From: Luzula sylvatica
Lineage: Eukaryota > Streptophyta > Magnoliopsida > Poales > Juncaceae
Direction of reading: 5' to 3'
NCBI GenBank assembly: GCA_946800325.1
Contig: OX326957.1
Location: 48,468,307-48,532,306, forward strand
Length of the DNA: 64,000 nucleotides
Shown: positions 39,504 through 54,046 of the stretch, piece after piece
Layout of the letters: the number at the start of each line of letters is the position of its first letter
Position numbering within the stretch: position 1 is the first letter of the stretch
Notes under the pieces: generated by a model
What the model was told of the DNA's origin: nothing
What the model saw: only the letters and a program-made list of their open reading frames with translations
Database searches by the model: none
Position numbers and translations under genes: made by a program

Positions 39504-40004
39504 ACTAAGGTCAGATCTCACTCTCTCTCTCTCTCTCTTTCTCTCTCGATCGATCGACTCATCTCTCTTTTTCTCTCGATTTTAGTTGAATTGACCCAAA
39601 TTTGCTGAAATTAGGGTTATTTTCCACAAATTTCAGGAAATTTTCAGCAAAATAGGGTTATTTTAGCCATTTTCAGCAAAAATTCACAAATTTCAGGATT
39701 AATTTCGCAAATTTCGCAAATTTGGGCAAACTTTTAGGCAAAATTCACAAAATAGGGGCTGGCTGATTCAATGGAAGCTCCAACCTCTTCGGGATTATAG
39801 GGTAAAATAGGGTTTAATAGCGTTAATTTAGGATCAATTGAATGTTAATTTAAGATTAATTGAGGTTTTTCGGTCAAAATTAGGCTTATTCTCATCAATT
39901 TATCTCTCAATTTTAGACGAATACTAGCAAATGATTCTGCGATGATGACTCGTGATATTAATGACGATTTGTTCAGCGACGGACACGACGATGACGATTC
40001 TGTG

Positions 40005-40184
40005 GGGGGAGGGGGTTGGGTCGGGGGGGTCGGGGGGGTCGTGGGGGGTGCTGGGGGGGTCTGGGGCGTGGGGGTGGGGGGTCTGGGGGGCAGGGTCAGG
40101 GGGGTCAGGGGCGTGGGGGGAGGGGGGTTGGATCAGGGGCGTGGGCGGTGGGGGGGTGGGGGGGTGGGGAGGTTGGGTCAGGGG

Positions 40185-40216
<32 letters not shown>

Positions 40217-40282
40217 CTGGGGGGCATGGTGGGCAGGGTCGAGGGGGGGGGGGGGGGCACGGTGGGCAGGGTCAGGAGCTGA
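40005..40282. repeat. G-rich block with a long poly-G run
   Basis: The + strand is mostly G here, with many GGGG runs and an uninterrupted G tract of roughly 28 bases at about 40186-40215. It would readily form G-quadruplexes. The exact G count may be an assembly estimate. Confidence 0.85.
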
Positions 40283-41555
40283 TTTGTTGGAAATTAGGGT
40301 TTCATTAATGATTATTGTTAATTTGGAAACGGTATCGATAACCAGAAGCTCATTTAGGGCTGATTAATCATCATCGCTAATTAGGAACTTATTATTTATA
40401 TTGGTGAATTAGAAGCTCAATTGGAGTGCTTATTTCTTGTTGGCAATTATTGGTAAATTGTCTAATTTATGATTTTTTGGTAATTGAATTGACTTTCTGT
40501 TTTAACTACAAGTGTTTTCAGGATTGAAGAATTGATGAAAATCTGCGACGAAGTATGACTGGTACCAGTATGGTTTGTTTAGATTTGAGGTCCGGTACCA
40601 GCATGGTTTGGGGCCATTTAATGGGGAGAATATGTTGTACGATTGTAATTCTGGTCATTGGATGAAATTGTCGAGTATATGAATTTTTAATCTTGTATAT
40701 TTTAGAATTGTTAATTGAATTTGTGTTCGATTGGTACCAAAATTATTCTTGTATTTTGAATTTTTAATCTTTTATATTCACAAAAATCGATTGGTACCAA
40801 AATTAATAAACTTGTACAATTCATTCGAATTAAATAATTCATATACTCGATCCATGTAATTACAATCATCCTAACCCGAATTACAATTTTATGTAGATAC
40901 AATTACAAGAAATCGCATGAAATTAGAAAAAAAATTATTTTCTGATGCCGACGTCTCTTTTCATCATCGCCTCTATTTCGCTCTTCGACGATTCACTTCG
41001 TAATAATAACGTGGATGAATTCGATTTTTGTTATTATCATGCGCCTGTTACAAATATCAGAAAAAAAAAATATTGAATTTTAAATATTGGTACTAAGTTT
41101 ATTAATTTATTACTGTTTGCATTCTTCATCAACATAAATCTGAATTAAGTTTGTGGGGGCCGCCGTCAGAAAATTAGTATCATGAACTCGAACTCGATTT
41201 GGGGGTATAAATGTCGAGAAAATTATGAAAATCATAGTCTGGAAAGAAAATCATGAAATTTCGTAATTTTGAGCAGATTTCTACAAAATCAACTGTTAAC
41301 TCTTCAAGCTTGCTACATTTATCACACAATTTCTTCAAAATAAACTGCAACAAGTTCAAGAAAACCGAGAGCAAACAAATTTAAGTGAAATCGAAGAGAA
41401 AAAGATAGAGATGAAAGAAACCTCTTGGAGAAGTCGCCATGTTTCTGCCAAAAGTCGCCAGAGAGGGGAGCGTCGCAACCTAGCTGTTAGGGCGACGAGA
41501 GAGCAGTGAAATTCCTTTGCTCACCAAGAGAGTCCAGGGCAGAGAGGGGTCGAGA

Positions 41556-41605
<50 letters not shown>

Positions 41606-42174
41606 CAACAACGGAGAGAGACGACTAAAAAACAATGGCGTGGAGGGAGCTCTGGGCATCGAGAGAGAGGACTCGAGAGAGAGAGAGCCCAAGTTCCCAA
41701 CAATGGCGTGCAGAGAGAGAGAGAGAGGGGGGGTCGGTTTAGAGAGAGGGTTAAAATAATGGGTTTGGGTTTATTTTTTGGTTATTGGATGTATAATTTA
41801 ATATTATTAAATTTTGCCACGTCATCAACAAAATCATCAAAAAAAATGCCATGTCATCACTGTCACGTCATCACTTAACTGCTGACTGGGCACTTAACTG
41901 ATGAAGGGGGCAAAAGTGAGCAAAAATGAGAGTTCAGGGGGCAAAATGAACAAAATTAGAGTTTGGGGGGCAAGTTGCACTTTTTGGAACACTTCGGGAG
42001 GCAAAAGTGAGTTTTTTTCAAATTTAAACAACCAAACAAAAAATTATATTTTTCAGCATCTTATAATTTAAACATCCAAACAAATTGTGGAATTACTAAT
42101 TCCAGAACTTTTTTCTCCTCCACCTTATAATCCAATTCCACTCTACTAATTCCACTTGCCAAACAGCCCCAGAG

Positions 42175-43365
42175 ATAAAAAATTGTTCAACCTACTTTAC
42201 ATTTTACATGAAAGAATAGTGAAATAAAGAATAATATTTCTTTTCACTTTATTAGGTCAGGAAATAATTAATACATTAAATTTAATTAATTACTGCGGAT
42301 CAAGCGCAGGGTAAATTTGCGTGGTTCCTTGTATAATTGGATTGGTCCCATGTCTTATTGTGTCCCTATCCTTGTTAAATAACAAAATAAATTATGTTGA
42401 TCTAGTTACCCAAGTTAGAGATGATTGAAGAAAAACTGTAAAGTTTGGTGGAACGTAATTGTCCAATTTAATACGGAAATTGAAACGTTTCCATTTCAAT
42501 TTTAATTTTTGATCGAGACCGAGATTTGTTGACCCAAAATGCAAGCCATATCAAAAAAGATTTTTTTTCTTGTTTTCTGACAAGGACGATACCAGTAGTA
42601 AATGATAATGTTCTAGCCAATTGGGCATTTATTGAAACTTGATTTATCTAAAATTATTATATTCCTTCCAACTACTCATGCTAATCCAGATTTACAATAT
42701 TTATCATACGATATAATTTTGGTGTGAATATATATAATTATTTTTTTGTAATAAGCAAGTTTCACCTAGCACATCAGAATTTGTTTTTTGTTTTTGATAT
42801 TTATTTTCATGGGGGCAGGTTGTGTTCCGACAACACATAATTAGAATGAAGAGTAAAAGAATGTAATAAAATGTTGAACAAATTATTTTAATTATTCCAA
42901 GAAGATGGTGTAGAAATGAAAGAAAATAGAATAATTTTGTTCTCTCTCTCAATATCATTCCAAACAAAAAGATATTAACTTTACTTTTACCATTTAATTT
43001 AACGGAACATCCTTGAAACAAAATATAATAATCACTATTTTTATTATTTTTTAATTTTTCATTATTTCATATATTGATGAACACATACGATGAAATTACA
43101 TCTGTCCATTATTGTATGACAATATGTACAACGAGTCGCAACATTTGTTAATTGAGACTCAAATCAAGTGACCCGTTACATAGATTATCATACACAAAAA
43201 TCACCAATATTATTCTATTACTTGACGAAAATGACTTAATTAACGGGCAAAAATCATGATTAAACATTTTTGTCACATTCTCTGACAAATCATTCTCTTT
43301 CGCGAAAGGGTATGACGAAAAAATTAAATTTGCAATTTTGCCAAAATTGTAACTATATTTACAAA
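42175..43365. other. Gene-free stretch
   Basis: AT-rich sequence between the nested element and the next MITE. I recognise nothing in it. Confidence 0.4.
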
Positions 43366-43640
43366 TGATAATTATACCATACCCCCTCATTTTCCCACCA
43401 CATCTTCTATATCATCAATTAATCATTAATTGGTGATTAATTAACATGGTAATTAACAAAAGTACATCTGATTAACATTTAATTAATATTAATTAAAAAG
43501 TGTTAATGTATATGTATTTTAATTATATATTAATTAATTATTAATAGAATGTCTTTTTGTTAATTACTTTCCTAATTAATCATTAATCGGAGAACAGAGT
43601 GTTGGAGGAAATGAGGGGTACTGTATATGGCCTCCTTTAC
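43366..43640. mobile_element. MITE related to the one in PTAC5 intron 1
   Basis: GATAATTATACCATACCCCC at the left and GAGGGGTACTGTATATGGCC at the right flank an interior of ATTAATTGGTGATTAATTAA and AACATGGTAATTAACAAAAG blocks. It matches 27668-27960 over most of its length. A hAT-like element abuts its right end. Confidence 0.6.
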
Positions 43641-43651
43641 AAATTGGGCTT

Positions 43652-44257
43652 TAGGGGTGTCAATGGTTCGGATCCGGTTCGGATAGTGGTCGTACCAGAT
43701 CCATATCCATATTATTTTTCGGATACGGATCCGGATACGGAATTACCCGGATACGGATACGGTTCGGATAGTAAACGGATACGGATACGGTTCGGATATT
43801 GTCGGATACGGATACGGATACGGTTTTTTTCGGATAGTAAAACGGATAATATGTTATGATAACATAACTTATTTTTTAATTAGAAATATATATAATTTGT
43901 AACATAAACGATATATATGATTATATTTAAACGTAATTTTACGATTGTGATTTTAAACCACTCAAAAATCATTAATTTATATATGATATATGAACTAATA
44001 TCAAATAAAATACATACAAACAATATATAATATACGGATCCGGATCCGAGTATCCGGATCCTAAAAATACTCGGATCCGGAACACGGATCCGGTCTTGGC
44101 ACCAAAACCGAATATCGGATCCGGTTCCGGTTCCAAAAATGTGCAACCATATCCATATCCGGATCCACTCGGACCCGGATATTTTTTTCGAATCCGGATA
44201 TTTTTTCGGATACGGTTCGGGTCGGTTCGGGCAATAACCACACCATTGACACCCCTA
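43652..44257. mobile_element. hAT-like non-autonomous element, 606 bp, upstream of BGLU-B
   Basis: The ends TAGGGGTGTCAATGG and CCATTGACACCCCTA are a perfect 15-bp inverted repeat. The interior is rich in GGATACGG, CGGATCCGG and CCGGTTCGG motifs around an AT core, as in other hAT MITEs here. No convincing 8-bp target duplication is visible (the flanks share only GCTT). It ends 75 bp before the BGLU-B start codon, inside the presumed promoter or leader. Confidence 0.75.
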
Positions 44258-44331
44258 GCTTTTGACAAGGCAACATGTAAAAAAAAAAAATCAATATAAA
44301 TCCAGTCTTTGAAGAGAAAGAAATCGAGAGA

Positions 44332-46984
<2,653 letters not shown>

Positions 46985-47099
46985 GATTGAATTATGCGGT
47001 TATATTGTTGTACGAAATTTCATTTTTGTATGAAAATATGATGTGTGAGATGTAAATAATTTTTTTTATGGGATTGGCGATAGCCAAAACGTGGTTTGT

Positions 47100-47318
47100 G
47101 CCAACTAGAGTTAGCCTAGTTGGTCACACCTCTTGGCTAGGGAGCGAGAGGTGTGAGGTTCGATTCCCGACGGGGACACTGGATTATAGATTAAATATTA
47201 AATGAGTGAATAGAATGTGTGGCCTACGGGTTTGTAATAAAAAAAAAAAAAAAAAAAGAAGATTGTGTTTGGAAGGGGGACTTTGAGCCCTCTCCGAATT
47301 TACTCAAAAAAAAAAAAA
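47100..47318 (+). mobile_element. tRNA-derived SINE just 3' of BGLU-B
   Basis: The A box lies within GTTAGCCTAGTTGGTCAC and the B box is GGTTCGATTCCCG, as in RNA polymerase III promoters. A body containing GGCCTACGGGTTTGTAAT and an A tract follow. A second A-rich tail ends at about 47318. A 14-bp target duplication, AAAACGTGGTTTGT, lies at 47086-47099 and 47315-47328 (overlapping the tail). It inserted about 115 bp after the BGLU-B stop, probably within its 3' UTR. It is a different SINE family from the copies at 23325, 29258 and 58420. Confidence 0.9.
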
Positions 47319-47699
47319 CGTGGTTTGTATATACATGAAAAGAGATAGCCAAAACTGTAGTTTCCTAAGATTTATCTGGACAATTCGAATAAAAACGCGG
47401 TTATATTATAGAACAATTACATATAATTAACGTGCTAATTAAAAGATATAATTAAATATTTATTCAAATTTATGAATTCGAATAAATATTAAGTATGTAT
47501 TAAGTTAACAACCAACATGTACTAGTTATTATTTTAATTAAATGTATTAATTAGATCATAAAAAATGGTACGGTAAAATTTGGAAAAATATATCATATTT
47601 AAAATTAAAAAAAAAATGAATATTTACCGGCGGAATTTTAAAATCAGTTATGGATTATTTTTGAAATCTCTCCTCCCTTTAAATTTTGAATACCAAGCA

Positions 47700-47820
47700 C
47701 CTGGTGAGGCCACGTCATCGTTCACTGTTCACCCGCACTGTTTGTACTGTTCACCCGGCACTGTTTGATACTGTTCAACCGCACTGTTTTGTACTGTTCA
47801 CCCGGGTACTGTTCATCATT
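47700..47820. repeat. CACTGTTCACCCG repeats
   Basis: CACTGTTCACCCG-like units (ACTGTTCACCCG, CACTGTTTGTACTGTTCACC, ACTGTTCAACCG) are repeated about six times in 120 bp. Such subterminal repeats are common near plant transposon ends. It lies upstream of a Helitron 3' end at 48628 and could belong to that element. Confidence 0.6.
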
Positions 47821-47821
47821 T

Positions 47822-48256
47822 TTTTGTTTTTTTTTTTTTTTTTTTTTGAATTTTATTTTATTCGACATATGTCTTGTGTTCTAAATAAAATATTTGAATT
47901 TTTAATAAATATAATTGACATATGTCTTGTGTTCTAAATAAAATATTTGAATTTTTCATCGTATTAAAAAACTATTCACACAAAATACTTTTTGTTAGCC
48001 TGAGCTGGTATTATTTTTTTTATGCTTATCATAACATTTTTTTTTTTTTTTTTTTTTTTTTGAATTTTATTTTATTCGACATATGTCTTGTGTTCTAAAT
48101 AAAATATTTGAATTTTTAATAAATATAATTGACATATGTCTTGTGTTCTAAATAAAATATTTGAATTTTTCATCGTATTAAAAAACTATTCACACAAAAT
48201 ATTTTTTGTTAGCCTGAGCTGGTATTATTTTTTTTATGCTTATCATAACATTTATG
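47822..48256. repeat. Two tandem copies of a unit of about 213 bp
   Basis: Each unit starts with a poly-T run, then GAATTTTATTTTATTCGAC, and ends GCTTATCATAACATTT. The second copy (from about 48040) is almost identical to the first (from about 47827). Each unit also contains an internal repeat of about 53 bp, TATGTCTTGTGTTCTAAAT, occurring twice. The very low divergence indicates a recent duplication. Confidence 0.88.
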
Positions 48257-48597
48257 AATATTACTTTTGCTTTTAAATTAACATTTATGCTTATTTTTTT
48301 AGCAAGAAAAAAATTTGCATTTATTGCATAATACTTGTGAGACTATTTAATAGCAGCTTTTTTTTTAAAATTAACATTTATGAAGATTACTTTTATTTTG
48401 CACTTGTAACGTTTTAGATAAAATTATTATTTTATGATCATAAAAAATTTTGAAAAATCGCAACGAAGCGCAAGAAATATTTCTATTTTCTTATCAAATA
48501 ATATATCAAATAATATATCCCGCAACGAAATAATATATCAAATAATATATAAAATTATTACTTTTACTTATTATATTATTTCTTATCAAATACTATA

Positions 48598-48628
48598 TCC
48601 CGCAGCGAAGCGCGGGCTATTTCCCTAG
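48598..48628 (+). mobile_element. Helitron 3' terminus
   Basis: CCCGCAGCGAAGCGCGGG forms the terminal hairpin, followed by CTATTTCCCTAG and T. This is a textbook plant Helitron end. The tandem repeats at 47822-48256 are probably inside the element. The 5' terminus is not identified. Confidence 0.8.
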
Positions 48629-50010
48629 TATTATCAAAAAGAAAATTATTTTTGAAATATTTTCAAAAAAAAGATTAAATTTTGAATTTTGGTTCAATAA
48701 AGAGTTACATGCATAAATGCTCCAGTATCAAAAGTTTTTTGCCCCTTTTTTGTGGATAAGAACGAATTATAGTACGAAAATTATAATATTGTGGCCAATT
48801 ATTTATCTACCATCCTTCTTTCAAACTCTGCTCATTATACTATACTAGTTAAAATTTTCAAATCATCCAGACATCCCATCCCGTCTCATTTTTGGATTTG
48901 TTGTAGCATCATTTTTGCATCAATTCGTATAACGGGTCAGTTACAATAAATTTGTAACTACTAATTCTAAATTTAATTTTAAGTGAGAAATCAAAATTTA
49001 CACAATTGAATTTTTTGTAACATCATTTTTGCATCAATTCGTATAACGGGTTTGATGTAATAATTTTTTGGATATTTTGGACATCATTTTTGCATCAATT
49101 CTAACAGGTCAGTTGTAATCAATTTGTAACATCATTTTTAAATTTCATTTTAAGTGAGAAATCACTATTATACTATTATACTATTATACTATATTTATTA
49201 AAAAAAAGTCCAAATGAACGATACGGTGACAAGTGTTTTTTTTTTTATTCTATGTTTCATCATTTTTATAACCAAGATTTATTGTTGCATTAATTTTATC
49301 GTGAACTGTGTAACGAGTCACAATAATGAATAAATAAAATGAATGAGTTAAAAATATCCAAATAAATTCATATTAATACTTATTTTAATATATAAATAAA
49401 TTCATAATTTATTTTAGTATAATATTAATATCTTAGAAATTCATAATAGTATTTGTTCATAGTATAATGTGTACGTAATTTTAGAAAATCATTTATACTC
49501 CCATGAAACGGGAAATGAAGAAAAAACATACATTTTCATTACGTTGCAAAAAATAATAAAATAATATTATTTATTTTAAAATAATTACAGTATCCCATGA
49601 AACGAAAAATGAAAAAAAAGTATATTTCTATTTCGTTGAAAAAAAAGAAAATATTATTTGTTTCAAAATATTTTCACCGCAGTTAACAAGTTGGCTTTAT
49701 TGGTAAAAAATATTTATTCTTATCCTTGAAAGTATAATGTACATAATATTGCCGAGTAAAATAAAAATAATAATATGACATGTATAATATAATGAATCAT
49801 TTATATAATTATAAATGTTATAACAAAATATGAACCATGATTTTTTTCTAACCTCACAAGTCACAACTATCAAAATAAAATTCATCTCCTATAATATTTA
49901 AAATACATGACATGATCATTTCATAATTTCATAACAAAAAAAATAATATTTTTTACAAATTCCTAAAATACAAACTATACAAGAAAAGTAATAATTCCGC
50001 ATCTTACATT
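48629..50010. other. AT-rich stretch, probable Helitron body
   Basis: No gene. Phrases such as CATTTTTGCATCAATTCGTA (near 48909 and 49025) and CCATGAAACGGGAAATGAAG (near 49502 and 49594) repeat. It lies between two Helitron 3' ends and is probably mostly the non-coding body of the second one. Confidence 0.4.
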
Positions 50011-50021
50011 CTCTATTTTAT

Positions 50022-50052
50022 GTTTCCGAGACGGAGCGAGGGTACCACCTAG
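50022..50052 (+). mobile_element. Probable Helitron 3' terminus
   Basis: TTCCGAGACGGAGCGAGGGT then ACCACCTAG and T resembles a second plant Helitron end type. The hairpin is weaker than at 48598-48628. Confidence 0.5.
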
Positions 50053-51565
50053 TCCTATATTAAAGCTTTCCAATATTTGATATAGGAGTTCTTTAAATAA
50101 CTCTATTTTTTGTGAAAATTTTAAACAATTCTCCATTTTTGGATATTTCAAAAAATCCTTACAAATAAGATTTTATTTCCATTTCATGTTTATAAAAAAA
50201 TAAACTTAACATTGAATGATATTATTTTCATACTTAAATTAAATTAAATTATTTGGATTTTCTTTTATTAAAAAAATAAAATAACGATATTAAAGATGAG
50301 GAGTATCCAAAACAACGAAGAATTTTCTTAGAATTTAAAAAAAATTAGGAAACTATCTAAGAATTCTCTTTATTATAGGATAATTTTGATTTGACGATAT
50401 ATAAATATGGTAGATTTTTTTAAAAGGATAATTTGGACATTTGTCAATTTAATATAATGTTCAATTGTGTTTGTAATATCTTAATATTTTATTCTAGGCA
50501 AGATATGAAAGATTTATTATACATACAAAGAAAATAATTAATTAATTGAAAATATCCAAATTATCATTTTAAAAGTTCTACCAAAGAAATCACCCATGAA
50601 ATAATCTTTTTTTTTTTTCTTGTTACGAATTAGAAAAAATAGAGAGAAAAGAACGAACATTCAAGAGAAAACGAGAATATAGCGTAATTAATATTTTCTT
50701 TTTGGATTCTTATTATGTTTTATTTTCATTCAAGTATGGTTGAATTGAACATGCTGTATCATGACCTTGTAAATGACGGAAACGGTACGATGCGGTTGGT
50801 CACCGTTTTAGTGTTTTACCATAAAACGTTCGTAAAAGGGTAAAAATAGACCATTTAAATCGGTAATATTTTATAGCAATTATAATTAAAATTTAAACAT
50901 AAAACAAACAAAAAAATAATATTTAATTTTTCAAATTCAACTTAAACATAAACGAATGTCCAAAATTAAAAATCGCGTACGAAAGTACTAATAAAACATA
51001 TCAAATCAACGTTCAACGACATAAACATATCAACCAAATAAAAATATAAAACAAAACAAATACTAAATAATAACATCATTAAAATCATTTAATGCCAAAT
51101 CCGAAGAAGTTGATCAATTTTTGTGAAAAAGAAGAGAGCAGCCCTTGTCGCAAATTAAACCGAGTCGTCGCCATCCTTTCGTCAATCGTGAAGAAGAACT
51201 TAAGAAGGGAGCATCACTATCTTTGTCGTGATGATGAAGAAGAACTAAAACAGAGACTCGGTGAAGAAGAAGTCATGGGCTGAGAAAAATAACTGGCCAA
51301 AAAGTTAAAAAAATCCGGGCCCAAAATAATTAGAAAAAAAATCGGTATGTAATACGGGTTAAAAACGTTTTTCGGTCAAAAAAAATTATCAAACATGGTT
51401 AAAAAACGTTTGATCATTTTTAAGACGTAACCATCCATGTATGAGTCTGCATTTTTTTTTATCTCATATCATGACACATAACCATACATGCGCGTTAACT
51501 TTTCATCATATGATGATATCTAACTAAATATGTGTAAATTGCATTTTATTACTACTTCGTAACAC
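50053..51565. other. Gene-free stretch
   Basis: AT-rich sequence; a short frame at about 51092-51283 has no recognisable domain and I do not call it a gene. ATTTTTTGTGAAAATTTTAA-type inverted words near 50110-50340 may be a decayed MITE. The palindrome-like ACGGAAACGGTACGATGCGG and CCGTTTTAG words near 50775-50810 are not explained. Confidence 0.35.
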
Positions 51566-51777
<212 letters not shown>

Positions 51778-51778
<1 letters not shown>

Positions 51779-52333
51779 GGGCCTAGGTTCAATGGCCAAC
51801 ACCCTTGTTTGGCCAACTCGGCCAACACCGTTTATTTCTCACAATATATACATGAAAATAAAAATCCAACCGCATAGATGTGATATACATCACTTGAGAA
51901 TGTTATAGATTTAATTTCATTAAAAATAAATATTTTTATCATCTCCATCACGATACGTAAAGATATTGACGGATGACAATATTTACGACATGATTCATCA
52001 TGAAATCAATTTTAAAATTCGAATTTTTTCATTGGATTTAATTTAAATTATATAGATAGACTTTAGATTAATTTTTACATTGTTTCGACTTTTCTTTCAT
52101 CGAAATCCAAAAAAATACCGAAATAGACGGTTGTAAAAATAGCTTATCGATTTTGTTAGATAGAAAAATGCAAACGAAACAAAATTTGTTCTACAACATA
52201 TATAAATGATATAGATTACATCTATACGGTTAAAATTTAATTTTCATTTATATAATTTGAGAAATAAACGTTGTTGGCCGAGTTGGCCAAACAAGGGTGT
52301 TGGAACAAGGGTGTTGGCCATTGAACCTAGCCA
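51778..52333. mobile_element. TIR MITE, about 556 bp, inserted in (TA)n
   Basis: The left end GGGCCTAGGTTCAATGGCCA continues as ACACCCTTGTTTGGCCAACT; the right end mirrors it (AGTTGGCCAAACAAGGGTGT, TTGGCCATTGAACCTAGCC). The inverted repeats are about 65 bp. Both flanks are (TA)n, so a TA target duplication as in Tc1/mariner is possible but cannot be read. Extra copies of the end phrase lie at 51700-51730 on the left and as a doubled AACAAGGGTGTTGG on the right. Confidence 0.75.
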
Positions 52334-52671
52334 TATATATATATCATGACATTAATGGCTATTAAAAAATCATAAATATGCATGTCTAATAAATTTTTAT
52401 TAATTTTTTAAAGTAAGATATTTAAAAACAGCATTTGTTTTTTAACATAATTGTTATTGACCTTTACATTGATTATATACACTAAAATCAACAAGCAGAA
52501 ATGTATTCAGTAAAGATTTGTTCAGTTTTACGATACAAGGCCATATTATATTAATGACGGCTAAAAAGAATATGAGAGAAACTTTTCGTTTCATTTATGT
52601 TCTAAAATTAACTCACAAAAAACATAAATAATGAATTGAACTGAAATTCAACGTAATAAGTCAGTTATGAC

Positions 52672-53384
52672 CAATGTTACAAATATCGTATATCGCGTAC
52701 AGATCGGTTAGTCATCGATAAGAAATATGACTGACATAACGGTTTCATAGCGGAAAATATCAGTGGTACAACGATTCTGTACTTTTTAATATTAATATTA
52801 TAAATTGAATATTATAATATTAATTTATATTAAGTTTCTTAAACTAATTTAAATTTTGCATGATTAATATTCAAAATACAACATAAATTTCAATTTAAAC
52901 TAAAGATACATTTAAATTATAACATAAAATTCATAAATAATACAATAAATTAAACCACGAAATCGTGTTCATTAACCACTGGTTGTAGATGTAGATGCCC
53001 CCAATGAAAGGAGAAAGAATCGGGCTTGAGGCCAAATCTTAATTGATGTGAGTTTTTTGATCGTGAAAATTCAAGTTAGAAGAAGTAAAAATACACTCTC
53101 AAGCTGTATCAGAGAAATAAAGAAAGAAAAAAAGAGATGAAAATAATTGGACCAAAAATATTAATGAAAATATCGTTAAAAGATGGGCCAGTCCAAAATA
53201 ATATTCAAAATAAATTGTTTTAAATCCAAATCGGTTCAAACCGGTCCAATATCGGTTCATATCGGCCCATATCGGTCCATGTATCGGTCGACCAATTTAC
53301 TCAACCGATACGGGGCATATCGTAACGGAGGGACACTGATTAGAAATATGAAACCGATCCATATCAGTGATAATTAGAACACTG
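52672..53384. mobile_element. Non-autonomous hAT element, 713 bp
   Basis: A perfect 8-bp duplication, GTTATGAC (52664-52671 and 53385-53392), flanks ends CAATGTTACAAATATC and (reversed) CAGTGTTCTAATTATC. The ends match those of the element at 19848-20340 in pattern. The interior has TATCGGTCCAT repeats and an AT core. No ORF of note. Confidence 0.88.
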
Positions 53385-53654
53385 GTTATGACTAGCGCTG
53401 GTATATATTTTCTCGGACACGAATCTGAACCGGTATACATTCAAATTCAATTATAAAACTATTCAAGTATCTTATTGTTTAATAATATCTTAATATTTTA
53501 AGGGACCTGTTGTACCAACTACCAACCACGCATTATGCGGGATTTCTTATGAGATCATTGAGATGTCGTCAAATTTAAATATTGCTAAAATATAATGATT
53601 ATGCGGGGTTCATATCAATGTATATTTAAATAGTTTTTTTTTAATGTGTAAATA

Positions 53655-54000
53655 AGTAAATATTTTATGAAAAATTATACTCTTTCTCATCATTTCACTC
53701 TAAAAAATCATGATGAGTAAGCATGACATCATTTTGTCATATTTATCAACTAATGTTCTCAATTTGCACCAAATTAATTAAGCATTCAATTAATATCTAA
53801 ATAAAATGCAATTAAAATTTGATTTAATTAATTTATAATTAAACTAATCGATGGTCTAATGAATTAATTTTCAATTAAAATAATCAAATTAAAATTATAA
53901 AATTAATTGGGGGATATTTTGGATGCAAATGAGAGTTCTCATTTAATCGTGATGTCACGATGACAACATAGAGGTGATATATTGGGGCATAGTAGAATGA
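53655..54000. repeat. Dispersed repeat, second copy
   Basis: It matches 8740-9095 in the same orientation, with ACTCTTTCTCATCATTTCAC at the left and GGGCATAGTAGAATGACTC at the right. See the first copy for details. Confidence 0.65.
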
Positions 54001-54046
54001 CTCATATTTTATTTATCAAAATTATTGGATGTATGTCGAAGAATCT

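Larger units (their letters stand above)
38883..42019. mobile_element. Non-autonomous Mutator-like element, 3137 bp
   Basis: A perfect 9-bp target duplication, AAATTTAAA (38874-38882 and 42020-42028), flanks terminal inverted repeats of about 320 bp. The ends read GAAAAAAGCTCACTTTTGCC and (reversed) GAAAAAAACTCACTTTTGCC, and both TIRs carry CAGTTAAGTGCCCA-type motifs. No transposase ORF is present. The interior holds (CT)n and (GA)n tracts, a tandem duplication (39240-39450), an extreme G-rich block (about 40005-40280), and GATTTC/AAATTTCAGG-rich sequence that could be captured host DNA. Long open frames across the G block are artefacts of composition. Confidence 0.92.
37361..42169. mobile_element. 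Older TIR element holding a nested Mutator-like element
   Basis: The left end GGTCTGTTTGG and right end CCAAACAGCCC are inverted, continuing into GTGGGAATTAG against CTAATTCCACTTG. Both flanks read CAGAG (37356-37360 and 42170-42174). After removing the 3.1-kb insert, about 1.66 kb remain, non-coding. The left part has an imperfect duplication of about 150 bp (about 37510-37770) built on GGCGCCAAAACGCC and CTCTGCTCTTGTTCTC. The superfamily (hAT or PIF) is uncertain. Confidence 0.45.

Noticed and set aside
39942..40367. Long glycine- and tryptophan-rich open frames in all three + frames
   Set aside because: They run across a G-rich block; any frame of poly-G is open. No domain, and the block lies inside a non-autonomous transposon.
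47105..47185. A tRNA gene
   Set aside because: A and B boxes are present, but no cloverleaf closes. The A-rich tail and 14-bp target duplication mark it as a SINE.
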